Assembly: GCF_016584085.1 (NCBI RefSeq)
Contig: NZ_NRSJ01000006.1
Coordinates: forward strand, 119,791-183,790
DNA: 64,000 nt
Reading direction: 5' to 3'
DNA from: Halochromatium glycolicum
GTDB lineage: Bacteria; Pseudomonadota; Gammaproteobacteria; Chromatiales; Chromatiaceae
The stretch's first letter is position 1, and each line of letters begins with the position of its first letter. Below the pieces are notes generated by a model. The model made no database searches and had not been told where the DNA came from. It saw nothing but the letters and a program-made list of their open reading frames with translations. The translations under genes and the position numbers were made by a program. Shown piece after piece: positions 10,187 to 17,726 of this stretch.

Positions 10187-11149
10187 ATGTCTACCACGGC
10201 CTCTGTGCTCATCGTCGATAACACCCCGGCAAACATCCAATTGCTTGCCGAGGCGCTCAAAGCGGACTATCGGGTGCGCGTCGCCACCCAAGGGACCAAG
10301 GCGCTCGAGATCGCACGCTCCGTCGACCCCCCGGATCTGATCCTGCTCGATGTGATGATGCCCGGCATGGATGGCTATCAGGTCTGCCAACAGCTCAAGG
10401 CCGATCTGGCCACGAGCAGTATCCCGGTGATCTTCGTCACCGCCAAGAGCAGCATCGAGGATGAGGCCTTTGGCCTCGATGTCGGCGCGGTCGACTACAT
10501 CAACAAACCATTCCACATTCCGGTCGTGCGCGCACGGGTCAAGACGCACCTCAGCCTGAAGCTGAAAACCGACCTGCTCGAGAACCTGGCTCAACTGGAC
10601 GGCCTGACCAATATCCCGAACCGACGCCGATTCGACCTGTTGTTCGAGCAAGAATGGGCGCGTCTAGGCCGCGATCAGCAACCCCTCGCCCTGGCGATGA
10701 TCGACGTCGATCACTTCAAGGCCTATAACGACCATTACGGCCATGGCGCCGGCGACAATTGCCTCCGCCAGGTCGCCGCAGTCTTGCGACGGGCGTTGCA
10801 CCGACCCGCCGATCTGGTCGCCCGCTATGGGGGGGAGGAATTCGTATTGATGCTGCCCAATACCGACGCCCAAGGCGGCTGCACCATCGCCGAGCGCGCA
10901 CGGCACGCGGTCGCTGAGGCCGCGTTACCCCACGCCTATTCGCAGACCGCGGACCATGTCACCGTCAGCATTGGGGTTGCGGCTGCCGCGGCCCCAATCG
11001 GTGACCGCGCGCGGTTACTCGAGGCCGCCGATCAGGCCCTTTATCAAGCCAAGCGCGACGGACGCAACCGTTGCCGCCAGGCCCGCTGCGCGGGCGTGCC
11101 GAGCACGCCCGTTCAGACAGATGGCGTCGAGCCCGAGCTGGAGCCCTGA
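10187..11149 (+). CDS. Response regulator diguanylate cyclase (REC-GGDEF)
   Basis: A 320-residue two-domain protein. The receiver covers residues 5-120, with phospho-acceptor Asp55 in LLDVMMPGMDG. The GGDEF domain covers about 135-300, with an intact GGEEF active site and an RPAD inhibitory I-site exactly five residues before it. It should make c-di-GMP when phosphorylated and show product inhibition. Its ATG follows immediately after the stop of the hybrid kinase, so the two are almost certainly one transcriptional and signalling unit. It resembles PleD/WspR-type cyclases with a single receiver. Confidence 0.92.
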   Translation: MSTTASVLIVDNTPANIQLLAEALKADYRVRVATQGTKALEIARSVDPPDLILLDVMMPGMDGYQVCQQLKADLATSSIPVIFVTAKSSIEDEAFGLDVGAVDYINKPFHIPVVRARVKTHLSLKLKTDLLENLAQLDGLTNIPNRRRFDLLFEQEWARLGRDQQPLALAMIDVDHFKAYNDHYGHGAGDNCLRQVAAVLRRALHRPADLVARYGGEEFVLMLPNTDAQGGCTIAERARHAVAEAALPHAYSQTADHVTVSIGVAAAAAPIGDRARLLEAADQALYQAKRDGRNRCRQARCAGVPSTPVQTDGVEPELEP

Positions 11150-11163
11150 TGCGCAGCCGCCGG

Positions 11164-12735
11164 CTAGGCGGTCGCCGCGCTCGCCCTCGCGGTATCGAGT
11201 TGGAAGAAGGTGATCAGTTGGTTGAGATCGTCGGCGAGCTCAGTGAGCGACCCTGCGGCATCGCTGTTCTGCTTCACCATCGTGACGTTCTCTTGGGTCA
11301 CCTGATCCATGTTCGCGATCGCCGCGTTGATCTCGTTGATGCCAATGGTCTGCTCTTCGCTCGCTGACGTGATCTCGGTGATCCGCTCGGTGAGTGCCGC
11401 GACCGACCCGACGATCTTGTCGAGCAGGTCGCCGGCGTTCTCGACATGTTCGTTTCCGGCCTTGACCTGCGCCATGCTCTCCTGATTCAGGGCCCTGATC
11501 TCCTTCGACGCCTCCGACGAGCGACGCGCCAGCGAGCGCACCTCCTCGGCAACGACCGCAAATCCCCGGCCCGCCTCGCCTGCGCGCGAGGCCTCGACCG
11601 CCGCGTTGATCGCGAGCAGGTTGGTCTGCGACGCGATCTCATCGATCAGATGGCTGATGTGCGCGATCTTTTCGGACGAGGCGCTGATCAGCGTCATCGA
11701 CTCGACCGCCTCCTTCATGACCTGCCGCCCCTGCAGCGCGACCTCCTTCGCCTTGAGCGAGACCTCGTTCACCATGCGCGCGCTGCTCGTATTCTGCTCG
11801 ACGGTCGCGGTGATCTGCTCCATCGCCGAGGCCGTCTGCGCCAGACTCGACGACTGATTCTCGGTCCGCCGTGACAGATCGAGGCTCGCAGACGAGATGC
11901 CGTCCGCGGAATCCTTCACCGAGGTCGAGGCCAGCTGGATCTCGGCAACGATGCGCTCGAGCCGGGCAATGGTATTGTTGACCGCCTGTTTGATGTCATC
12001 GAAAACGCCCTCGTACCGCTCCCTGACCTCGTCGGTCAGGTCGCCCTCGGACAGCTTCTCGAGGACGCGGATCGATTCCTTCAACGGATCGCTGATCGTC
12101 TCCATCAACCCATTCATATTGGTGACCAGCTCTTGGTACTCGCCCTCGAAGCCATCGCTCTCGATGCGCTCATCGAGATTGCCGTGCGAGGCGCTCTCGA
12201 CCAGCATCCTGATCCGCTCGATCGTCAGCGCGACCATCCTCTTGTTGCGCGCATCGGCCTCATCCTTTTCTTTCAAGAAATCGATCGCCCGATTGATGCC
12301 GTCGACGCTGTGAGAAAACATGCCGAGCATCCCCTCTTGACGGATCTTGCGATAATAGCGGCCTTCGCTCGCCGCCTGCATCGCCAAGAGCGATTCGCGC
12401 ACGAACGCATCGCAGATGTCGATCGCGCCATTGACATTATCCGAGAGCCGGCGCAATGCGTCCTCTTCATCGAGATTGATGACGCGCGCCTCGAAATCGC
12501 CCGACCTGATCCGCGCGCACACCTCAGTGGTCTCGCGTAAGAATCCACTGAGGCGGGCGTGCGCCCGCAGCGCGAACACGAGCACCCCGGTCGCCAGGGC
12601 CACGAAACCGATCGGCGCGTAGATCAGGCCGTGAGCGACCGCCGTGTACAACGCAAAGAGCGCGAGCACCCCCCAGAGCAGAGCCAGCGTCAGTTTGAGC
12701 CTAGAGAGCGAGGACAAACTCGTCATAATCGACAC
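11164..12735 (-). CDS. Methyl-accepting chemotaxis protein, Aer-type signalling half
   Basis: A 523-residue chemoreceptor with two closely spaced membrane segments near the N-terminus (about residues 14-60) and almost no periplasmic loop. HAMP-like helices follow, then a canonical signalling hairpin (NLLAINAAVEASRAGEAGRGFAV is the family tip region, here around 350-375). It has no ligand-binding domain of its own. Its start overlaps the end of the upstream PAS protein gene by 35 bases, so the two are translationally coupled. Together they reproduce the PAS-membrane-HAMP-signalling layout of the aerotaxis receptor Aer as two polypeptides. Confidence 0.85.
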   Translation of the reverse strand: MSIMTSLSSLSRLKLTLALLWGVLALFALYTAVAHGLIYAPIGFVALATGVLVFALRAHARLSGFLRETTEVCARIRSGDFEARVINLDEEDALRRLSDNVNGAIDICDAFVRESLLAMQAASEGRYYRKIRQEGMLGMFSHSVDGINRAIDFLKEKDEADARNKRMVALTIERIRMLVESASHGNLDERIESDGFEGEYQELVTNMNGLMETISDPLKESIRVLEKLSEGDLTDEVRERYEGVFDDIKQAVNNTIARLERIVAEIQLASTSVKDSADGISSASLDLSRRTENQSSSLAQTASAMEQITATVEQNTSSARMVNEVSLKAKEVALQGRQVMKEAVESMTLISASSEKIAHISHLIDEIASQTNLLAINAAVEASRAGEAGRGFAVVAEEVRSLARRSSEASKEIRALNQESMAQVKAGNEHVENAGDLLDKIVGSVAALTERITEITSASEEQTIGINEINAAIANMDQVTQENVTMVKQNSDAAGSLTELADDLNQLITFFQLDTARASAATA

Positions 12736-13222
12736 CCTTCTCTTGTAGTATTGCGTGCAGCCGTTGATCGCTATTCTGCAAGCCGGTCTTGCGGTCGCTC
12801 GCTTTGCGCTCCTCGGCTAACAAGGTCGCATAGAGTGCCTTGATCGCTTTGACAGCGGCGTCCGTCGGCTTTCGCCGGTTGGAGTGATAGCCGGTGATCT
12901 TACCGTTGGCATCGAAGCTCGGCGTCACATGCGCCAAGACCCAATAATGATCCCCCTCTTTTCCGCGATTCACAACATAAGCGAAGATCTCTCGCCCCGA
13001 CTCGATCCGTTCCCAAAACAGCTTGAAGACACATCTCGGCATCTCGGGATGCCGCAGGATGCTGTGCGGCGCGCCGATGATCTCTTTCGTGCTGTAGTCG
13101 GCGATATTGCAGAATACATCGTTACCATAGGTGATATGGCCTTTGAGATTGGTCTTGCTGACGATGATCTCATCATCGGTCATCACCCTTTCCTTACCGG
13201 AGAGATAGAGTTCTTTCGCCAT
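12701..13222 (-). CDS. Aer-type PAS sensor protein
   Basis: A 173-residue protein with one PAS domain very like the FAD-binding PAS of Escherichia coli Aer. It shares a HSILRHPEMP stretch, VVNRGKEGDHYWVLA, and the ITGYHSNRR strand. The ATG at 13222 is preceded by GGGGGA. An in-frame start 24 bases upstream is weaker. It overlaps the downstream chemoreceptor gene, which supplies the membrane anchor and signalling domain. It probably senses redox or electron-transport state for energy taxis; cofactor content is inferred from the motif match. Confidence 0.82.
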   Translation of the reverse strand: MAKELYLSGKERVMTDDEIIVSKTNLKGHITYGNDVFCNIADYSTKEIIGAPHSILRHPEMPRCVFKLFWERIESGREIFAYVVNRGKEGDHYWVLAHVTPSFDANGKITGYHSNRRKPTDAAVKAIKALYATLLAEERKASDRKTGLQNSDQRLHAILQEKGVDYDEFVLAL

Positions 13223-13250
13223 CGGTTCCCCCGCTCGATTTGACATTGAT

Positions 13251-13296
13251 CATCGGTGCACCCCAGCCTCGGTGCAACCAGCCTCGGTGCAACCAG
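13251..13296. repeat. Short tandem repeat between the aer-like genes and nifU
   Basis: Two exact 15-base units (CCTCGGTGCAACCAG at 13267-13281 and 13282-13296) are preceded by a degenerate unit from 13251. They lie in the 355-base divergent gap that also holds the nifU control sites. No function is evident. Confidence 0.6.
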
Positions 13297-13435
13297 CGCA
13301 GCGCCCGCCATCGTGCAGCTTACCCCCTCACTCGCATCGCGCCCGACTGACGCAGGGCATGCACAGCTTAGCCCAGCGCACCGGAGCAAGCAGGACAGCG
13401 ACACCGACTCAGACCCACCCTTGTCGGCTTGAGCT

Positions 13436-13451
13436 TGTCGCAACTGCGACA
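13436..13451 (+). promoter_or_regulatory. NifA upstream activator site for nifUS
   Basis: TGTCGCAACTGCGACA fits the NifA consensus TGT-N10-ACA exactly. It sits inside a 9-bp-arm palindrome (CTTGTCGCA/TGCGACAAG, 13434-13453). It is about 75 bases upstream of a -24/-12 element, a usual spacing for NifA looping with IHF. Confidence 0.82.
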
Positions 13452-13511
13452 AGACCTCTCCAGCAACAAAAAAACCATATCTCTTTCAATGAGCTAAAAA
13501 GATTTGGCAAC

Positions 13512-13527
13512 AGGCCCAGGATTTGCT
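13512..13527 (+). promoter_or_regulatory. Sigma-54 (-24/-12) promoter for nifU
   Basis: AGGCCCAGGATTTGCT has GG at 13513-13514 and GC at 13525-13526 with the required 10 bases between, and TTGCT at -12. It lies 50 bases before the nifU ATG and downstream of a perfect NifA site. It closely resembles the nifV promoter at 40599-40612 (GGCCCA...TTGC). Confidence 0.72.
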
Positions 13528-13577
13528 TCGAAGCATCGATGACGATTCGCAATCGATAACCTGTTCGGAGCCAAACC

Positions 13578-14684
13578 ATGTGGGACTACTCGGAGACCGT
13601 CAAAGAGCACTTTTTCAATCCGCGCAACGCCGGCGCCGTCGCCGAGGCCAATGCGATCGGTGAGGTCGGCTCGCTCTCTTGTGGCGACGCGCTGCGCTTG
13701 ACCCTCAAGGTCGATCCCGAGACCGAGACCATCCAGGATGCCGGCTTCCAGACCTTCGGCTGCGGCTCGGCGATCGCATCGAGCTCGGCGCTGACCGAGC
13801 TCATCAAGGGTATGACCCTCGAGCAGGCGCTCGGGGTCAGCAACCAGGACATCGCCGATTACCTCGACGGGCTGCCGCCCGAGAAGATGCACTGCTCGGT
13901 GATGGGCCGCGAGGCCCTGCAGGCAGCCGTGGCCAACTACCGCGGCGAGGTCTGGACCGATGATCACGAAGAGGGCGCGATGGTCTGCAAGTGCTTCGCC
14001 GTCGACGAGGTGCTGATCGAAGAGACCATCCGCGCGAACGCTCTCAGCTCGGTCGAGGAGGTGACCCACTACACCAAGGCCGGCGGCGGCTGCTCGGCCT
14101 GCCACGAGGGCATCGAGGAGGTCCTCGCCCGCGTCCTCACCGAGCAGGGGCGCGCGTTTCGGCCCACTGCCGCGCCGGCTCAAGCGCCCGAGCGCCAGCG
14201 CCTCGCCGTTGGGATGCCGGTCATGCCGACACGCAAGCAAGCGTCGGCGCCGGCCGACCAGGCAGCGAGCGGCCCGGCGACTGCTGCAGCCTTCGCGCAG
14301 ACGGCTGCCGAATCCAGTGCCCAGCCGACAGCGAGCGCGGCAACAGAGCCGACGGGGCGCGCAACCGCCGCCACATCGGCGGCGGCGAGCGCAGCGTCGA
14401 GCTCCGATGATGCGGCAGAGGCCAAGCCCAAGCTCAGCAATCTGGCGCGCATCCGCCGCATCGAGCAGACCATCGAGGCGATCCGACCGAATCTGCAGCG
14501 CGACCACGGCGATGTCGAGCTGATCGATATCGACGGCAAGGACATCTTCGTCAAGATGACCGGCGCCTGCTCCGGCTGCCAGCTCGCCTCGGTCACCCTC
14601 GGCGGGATTCAGGAGCGCATCTGCGAGGACCTCGGCGAGCTGGTCCGGGTGCTGCCGGCGCAGGCGATGGCCAAGAGCGCCTAA
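13578..14684 (+). CDS. nifU: Iron-sulfur cluster scaffold NifU
   Basis: A 368-residue three-domain scaffold that builds [Fe-S] clusters for nitrogenase with sulfur from NifS. The IscU-like domain (1-125) has ligands Cys35, Cys62 and Cys106. The [2Fe-2S] Bfd-like domain has CKC and CSAC (about 138-175). The C-terminal Nfu domain has CSGC near residue 334. It is longer than Azotobacter NifU (about 312) because of an Ala/Thr/Gln-rich linker of roughly 90 residues (about 195-285). It has its own NifA-type promoter. nifS follows 399 bases later. Confidence 0.96.
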   Translation: MWDYSETVKEHFFNPRNAGAVAEANAIGEVGSLSCGDALRLTLKVDPETETIQDAGFQTFGCGSAIASSSALTELIKGMTLEQALGVSNQDIADYLDGLPPEKMHCSVMGREALQAAVANYRGEVWTDDHEEGAMVCKCFAVDEVLIEETIRANALSSVEEVTHYTKAGGGCSACHEGIEEVLARVLTEQGRAFRPTAAPAQAPERQRLAVGMPVMPTRKQASAPADQAASGPATAAAFAQTAAESSAQPTASAATEPTGRATAATSAAASAASSSDDAAEAKPKLSNLARIRRIEQTIEAIRPNLQRDHGDVELIDIDGKDIFVKMTGACSGCQLASVTLGGIQERICEDLGELVRVLPAQAMAKSA

Positions 14685-14747
14685 ACAGCTCAGCGCCTGA
14701 ACAGCTCAGCGCCTGAACAGCTCAGCGCCTGAACACCTCAGCGTCTG
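14684..14747 (+). repeat. 16-bp tandem repeat after nifU
   Basis: Four units of AACAGCTCAGCGCCTG start within the nifU stop codon (14684-14699, 14700-14715, 14716-14731, and a variant at 14732-14747). The rest of the 399-base nifU-nifS spacer has a direct repeat of CTGGATCAGGC near 14928-14945 and a tandem AACAAGAGACC just before nifS (15055-15076). I found no convincing sigma-54 promoter for nifS there. Confidence 0.8.
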
Positions 14748-15083
14748 AGCGCCCGGTGCCACCGATACAGCGGCCGAGCAACGGCCGCAGCCCGAGTTGC
14801 TGCGCCGGCGGAGTGTCGACGCGAGGATGACAGCGACTCACCTGCCATCGCGCGGCCCGACCCATCGATCGTCCCCGGGGCGGCTGTCGCGGCGCCGCCT
14901 CGGCCCCGGTGACCGGAGGCATCTGGATCAGGCCTCTGGATCAGGCGTCCGGTTCCGGGTGACTCGAGCCTTCGGACCCCTGACGGAATCGCTCGTTCAG
15001 ACGTTTCAATCCGTGGCTTGCGCGATTCAAGCAGCCGTTTTGATAGCAGCTCTTAACAAGAGACCAACAAGAGACCAGTCATC

Positions 15084-16316
15084 ATGCCCAGCGATCAGAC
15101 CCCAGGCATCTATCTCGACAACAACGCCACCACGATGGTGGCGCCCGAGGTCGTCGACGCGATGCTGCCCTACTTCACCGAGCAGTTTGGCAACGCTTCT
15201 TCAATGCATCAGTTCGGCGACCGCGTCGGGCGTGCGCTCAAGACCGCGCGCCAGCAGGTCCAGACCCTGCTCGGCGCCGAGCTCGACTCCGAGATCATCT
15301 TCACCTCCTGCGGCACCGAGTCCGATTCGACCGCGATCCTCTCGGCATTGAAGGCGCAGCCCGATCGGCGCGAGCTCATCACCACCGTCATCGAGCATCC
15401 CGCGGTGCTCAGCCTCTGCGAGCACCTGGAGAAGGACGGCTACCAGGTCCATTACCTGAGCGTCGACGAGAAGGGACGGCTCGATCTCGATCAGTACCGG
15501 GCGGTGCTGAGCGAGCGCGTCGCGATCGTCTCGGTGATGTGGGCCAACAACGAGACCGGCACCCTGTTCCCGGTCGAGGCGATGGCCGAGATGGCGAGAG
15601 CGGCCGGCGTGATGTTCCACACCGACGCGGTGCAGGCGGTCGGCAAGGTGCCGATGGACCTGAAGACCACCGCGATCGACATGCTCTCGCTCTCGGGCCA
15701 TAAACTGCACGCGCCCAAGGGCATCGGCGTGCTCTACCTGCGCCGCGGCACCCGCTTCCGGCCGCTGCTGCGCGGCGGCCATCAGGAGCGTGGCCGCCGC
15801 GCCGGCACCGAGAACAGCGCCTCGATCGTTGCGCTCGGCAAGGCCTGTGAACTCGCGCAAGCCCATCTGGAGACCGAGCGCAGGCAGGTGGCCGCGCTGC
15901 GCGACCAGCTCGAGCAGCGCCTCCTCGAGGCGGTCCCGAACAGCTTCGTCACCGGCGATCCCGGCAACCGGCTCCCGAACACCAGCAACATCGCCTTCGA
16001 GTTCATCGAGGGCGAGGCGATCCTGCTGCTGCTGAACAAGCTCGGTATCGCCGCCTCCAGCGGCTCGGCCTGCACCTCGGGCTCGCTCGAGCCGAGCCAT
16101 GTGATGCGTGCGATGGGCATCCCGTACACCGCCGCGCATGGCACCACCCGTTTCTCGCTCTCGCGCTACACGACGCCTGCCGAGATCGAGCGGGTGGTCG
16201 CGGCGGTGCCGCCCGTCGTCGCGCAGCTGCGCAAGCTCTCGCCGTACTGGGAGCAGGACCGGCCCGCGGTTGACACCGATGGTCAGCCAACCGATTTTCA
16301 GCCGGTCTATGCATGA
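15084..16316 (+). CDS. nifS: Cysteine desulfurase NifS
   Basis: A 410-residue PLP-dependent desulfurase supplying persulfide sulfur to NifU. Lys207 in SLSGHKLHAPKG is the PLP Schiff-base lysine, His105 lies in the conserved TTVIEHPAV, and Cys330 in SSGSACTSGS is the persulfide cysteine. It begins with the typical IYLDNNATT. The length matches Azotobacter NifS closely. The ATG at 15084 follows two copies of an AACAAGAGACC repeat. It probably shares the NifA-controlled nifU promoter despite the long spacer. Confidence 0.96.
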   Translation: MPSDQTPGIYLDNNATTMVAPEVVDAMLPYFTEQFGNASSMHQFGDRVGRALKTARQQVQTLLGAELDSEIIFTSCGTESDSTAILSALKAQPDRRELITTVIEHPAVLSLCEHLEKDGYQVHYLSVDEKGRLDLDQYRAVLSERVAIVSVMWANNETGTLFPVEAMAEMARAAGVMFHTDAVQAVGKVPMDLKTTAIDMLSLSGHKLHAPKGIGVLYLRRGTRFRPLLRGGHQERGRRAGTENSASIVALGKACELAQAHLETERRQVAALRDQLEQRLLEAVPNSFVTGDPGNRLPNTSNIAFEFIEGEAILLLLNKLGIAASSGSACTSGSLEPSHVMRAMGIPYTAAHGTTRFSLSRYTTPAEIERVVAAVPPVVAQLRKLSPYWEQDRPAVDTDGQPTDFQPVYA

Positions 16317-16539
16317 GGCCGTCGGGCCCCGTTGGGGTCCATCTCAAGAGGTCTCTAGAACGCAACATGAAATCTGCTACCATCCGGGTTATAAGGCATC
16401 GGATGTCCGGCACTCAGCCGCCGCGAGGCGACCTCGGCCGAGTGGCTTTCGAGCTGCGCCCTGGCCACTGCCAATGCAGCCCTCCCGGTATCCAAGGCGA
16501 TCGGCCGACGACGATGGACAACGACCGGAGCAGCCACCT

Positions 16540-16863
16540 ATGGGCTTGCCAACCAAGAAACTGGATCAAATCCAGCCGGGGATGGTGCTCGAGGCCGACC
16601 TCTACGACCCCAATGGCCTCGTGCTGCTGCGGGCAGGCACCCTGATCAATGAACGCAGTATTCGGGCGCTCAAGTGTTGGGGCATTACCGAAGCGCCGGT
16701 GAGCCTCTCAGGCGCCCCGGACACCGCAACGGCAGCAAGACACCGCTCTCATGAGGCTCTCAGCGAGATGCTTGACAACCAGTTCGCGCTCAGCAACCGC
16801 GAGCATCCGGCGGTTCAAGCACTCTATGAGATCTGTCTCGAGCGCGCCCTGCAGCAGCACTAG
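16540..16863 (+). CDS. Small protein upstream of the HDOD gene
   Basis: A 107-residue protein. Residues 8-50 (IQPGMVLEADLYDPNG, LLRAGTLINE) resemble the short beta-rich segment found at the N-terminus of many HD-GYP proteins. The rest is helical with no recognised domain. GGAGC precedes the ATG. The next gene begins three bases after its stop, so they form an operon. It may be an accessory or partner of the HDOD protein; no biochemical function can be assigned. The gap before it (16317-16539) has a possible 7-bp GC hairpin but no T-tract. Confidence 0.6.
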   Translation: MGLPTKKLDQIQPGMVLEADLYDPNGLVLLRAGTLINERSIRALKCWGITEAPVSLSGAPDTATAARHRSHEALSEMLDNQFALSNREHPAVQALYEICLERALQQH

Positions 16864-16866
16864 GCC

Positions 16867-17718
16867 GTGGCGATGCAGCCAAGCGGGGAGCGATTGCTCG
16901 AGCGGCTCAGCGAGCTGCCTTCACTCCCGGCGATCTACCATCAAGCGCGCGATGCGCTCGAAAGACCCGACGGCTCATTAGACGCAGTCGCATCCGTCCT
17001 GGAGACGGATACGGCGCTCAGCGCCCGAATCCTCCGTGTCGCGAACAGCGCCCTCTACGGGCTCATCGCCAAGGTCGACAGCCTGCCGCGCGCGTTGACG
17101 ATGATTGGAACCGAAGAGGTCCACCGGATCATACTCGCAACCAGTGTCGTCTCGGTCTTCCGCGATATCCCGCTCGGCGCGGTCTCGATGCGGTCGTTCT
17201 GGGAGCACAGCATCGCAACCGGCGTCGCCAGCCGTGCGATTGCTCGTCGGCTCGGGCAGACCGGCGCTGAACGCTTCTATCTCGCGGGCCTGCTCCACGA
17301 CATCGGCCGACTCCCGCTCTATCTCCTCGAGCCGGAGACGATGGGCCAGGCACTCCAGGCGCATCGCGAGCATCGCGCCGACCTGCAGACGCTCGAGACA
17401 CAGATGCTCGGCACCACGCACACCGAGGTCGGCGCAGCGCTGCTGACACAGTGGCAGATCCCGGCCGTCTATTGCGAGGCCGCCGGCCGTCACCACGATC
17501 TCGGCGAGGACGACTATCGCCTTGAGACCAGCGCTACGCACGTCGCCGACATCATCGCCAACAGTCTCCGCATCGGGACCAGTGGGACCCGCGCCGTCCC
17601 GGTCCTCAGTGAGACACATTGGCGGCGCACCGGGCTGGAGGTCGATGACCTTCGCCCAGTCGTCGAGCTGACACTGAGGACGACCCAGGATGTCGTCTCT
17701 GCCTTTCTCGAGCTCTGA
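16867..17718 (+). CDS. HDOD domain signalling protein
   Basis: A 283-residue protein formed almost entirely of an HDOD domain (about residues 10-225), a non-enzymatic relative of HD phosphohydrolases. Visible signatures are LPSLPAIY, the VLETDTALSARILRVANSALYG helix region, and AGLLHDIGRLPL. Such proteins act in bacterial signalling, often with GGDEF/EAL partners. The likely start is GTG at 16867, with ATG at 16873 as alternative. It lies between the small 16540-16863 gene and a GGDEF-EAL gene in one tight operon, supporting a c-di-GMP-linked role. Confidence 0.85.
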   Translation: MAMQPSGERLLERLSELPSLPAIYHQARDALERPDGSLDAVASVLETDTALSARILRVANSALYGLIAKVDSLPRALTMIGTEEVHRIILATSVVSVFRDIPLGAVSMRSFWEHSIATGVASRAIARRLGQTGAERFYLAGLLHDIGRLPLYLLEPETMGQALQAHREHRADLQTLETQMLGTTHTEVGAALLTQWQIPAVYCEAAGRHHDLGEDDYRLETSATHVADIIANSLRIGTSGTRAVPVLSETHWRRTGLEVDDLRPVVELTLRTTQDVVSAFLEL

Positions 17719-17726
17719 ATGCCCCT

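Noticed and set aside
13506..13526. TTGGCAACAGG as the -24 element of the nifU promoter
   Set aside because: Its GG is 17 bases from the -12 GC; the GG at 13513-13514 has the correct 10-base spacing.
15055..15076. CTTAACAAGAGACC before nifS as another shared activator box
   Set aside because: It lacks the TTTAC half-site and the -10 element; it is instead a doubled AACAAGAGACC.
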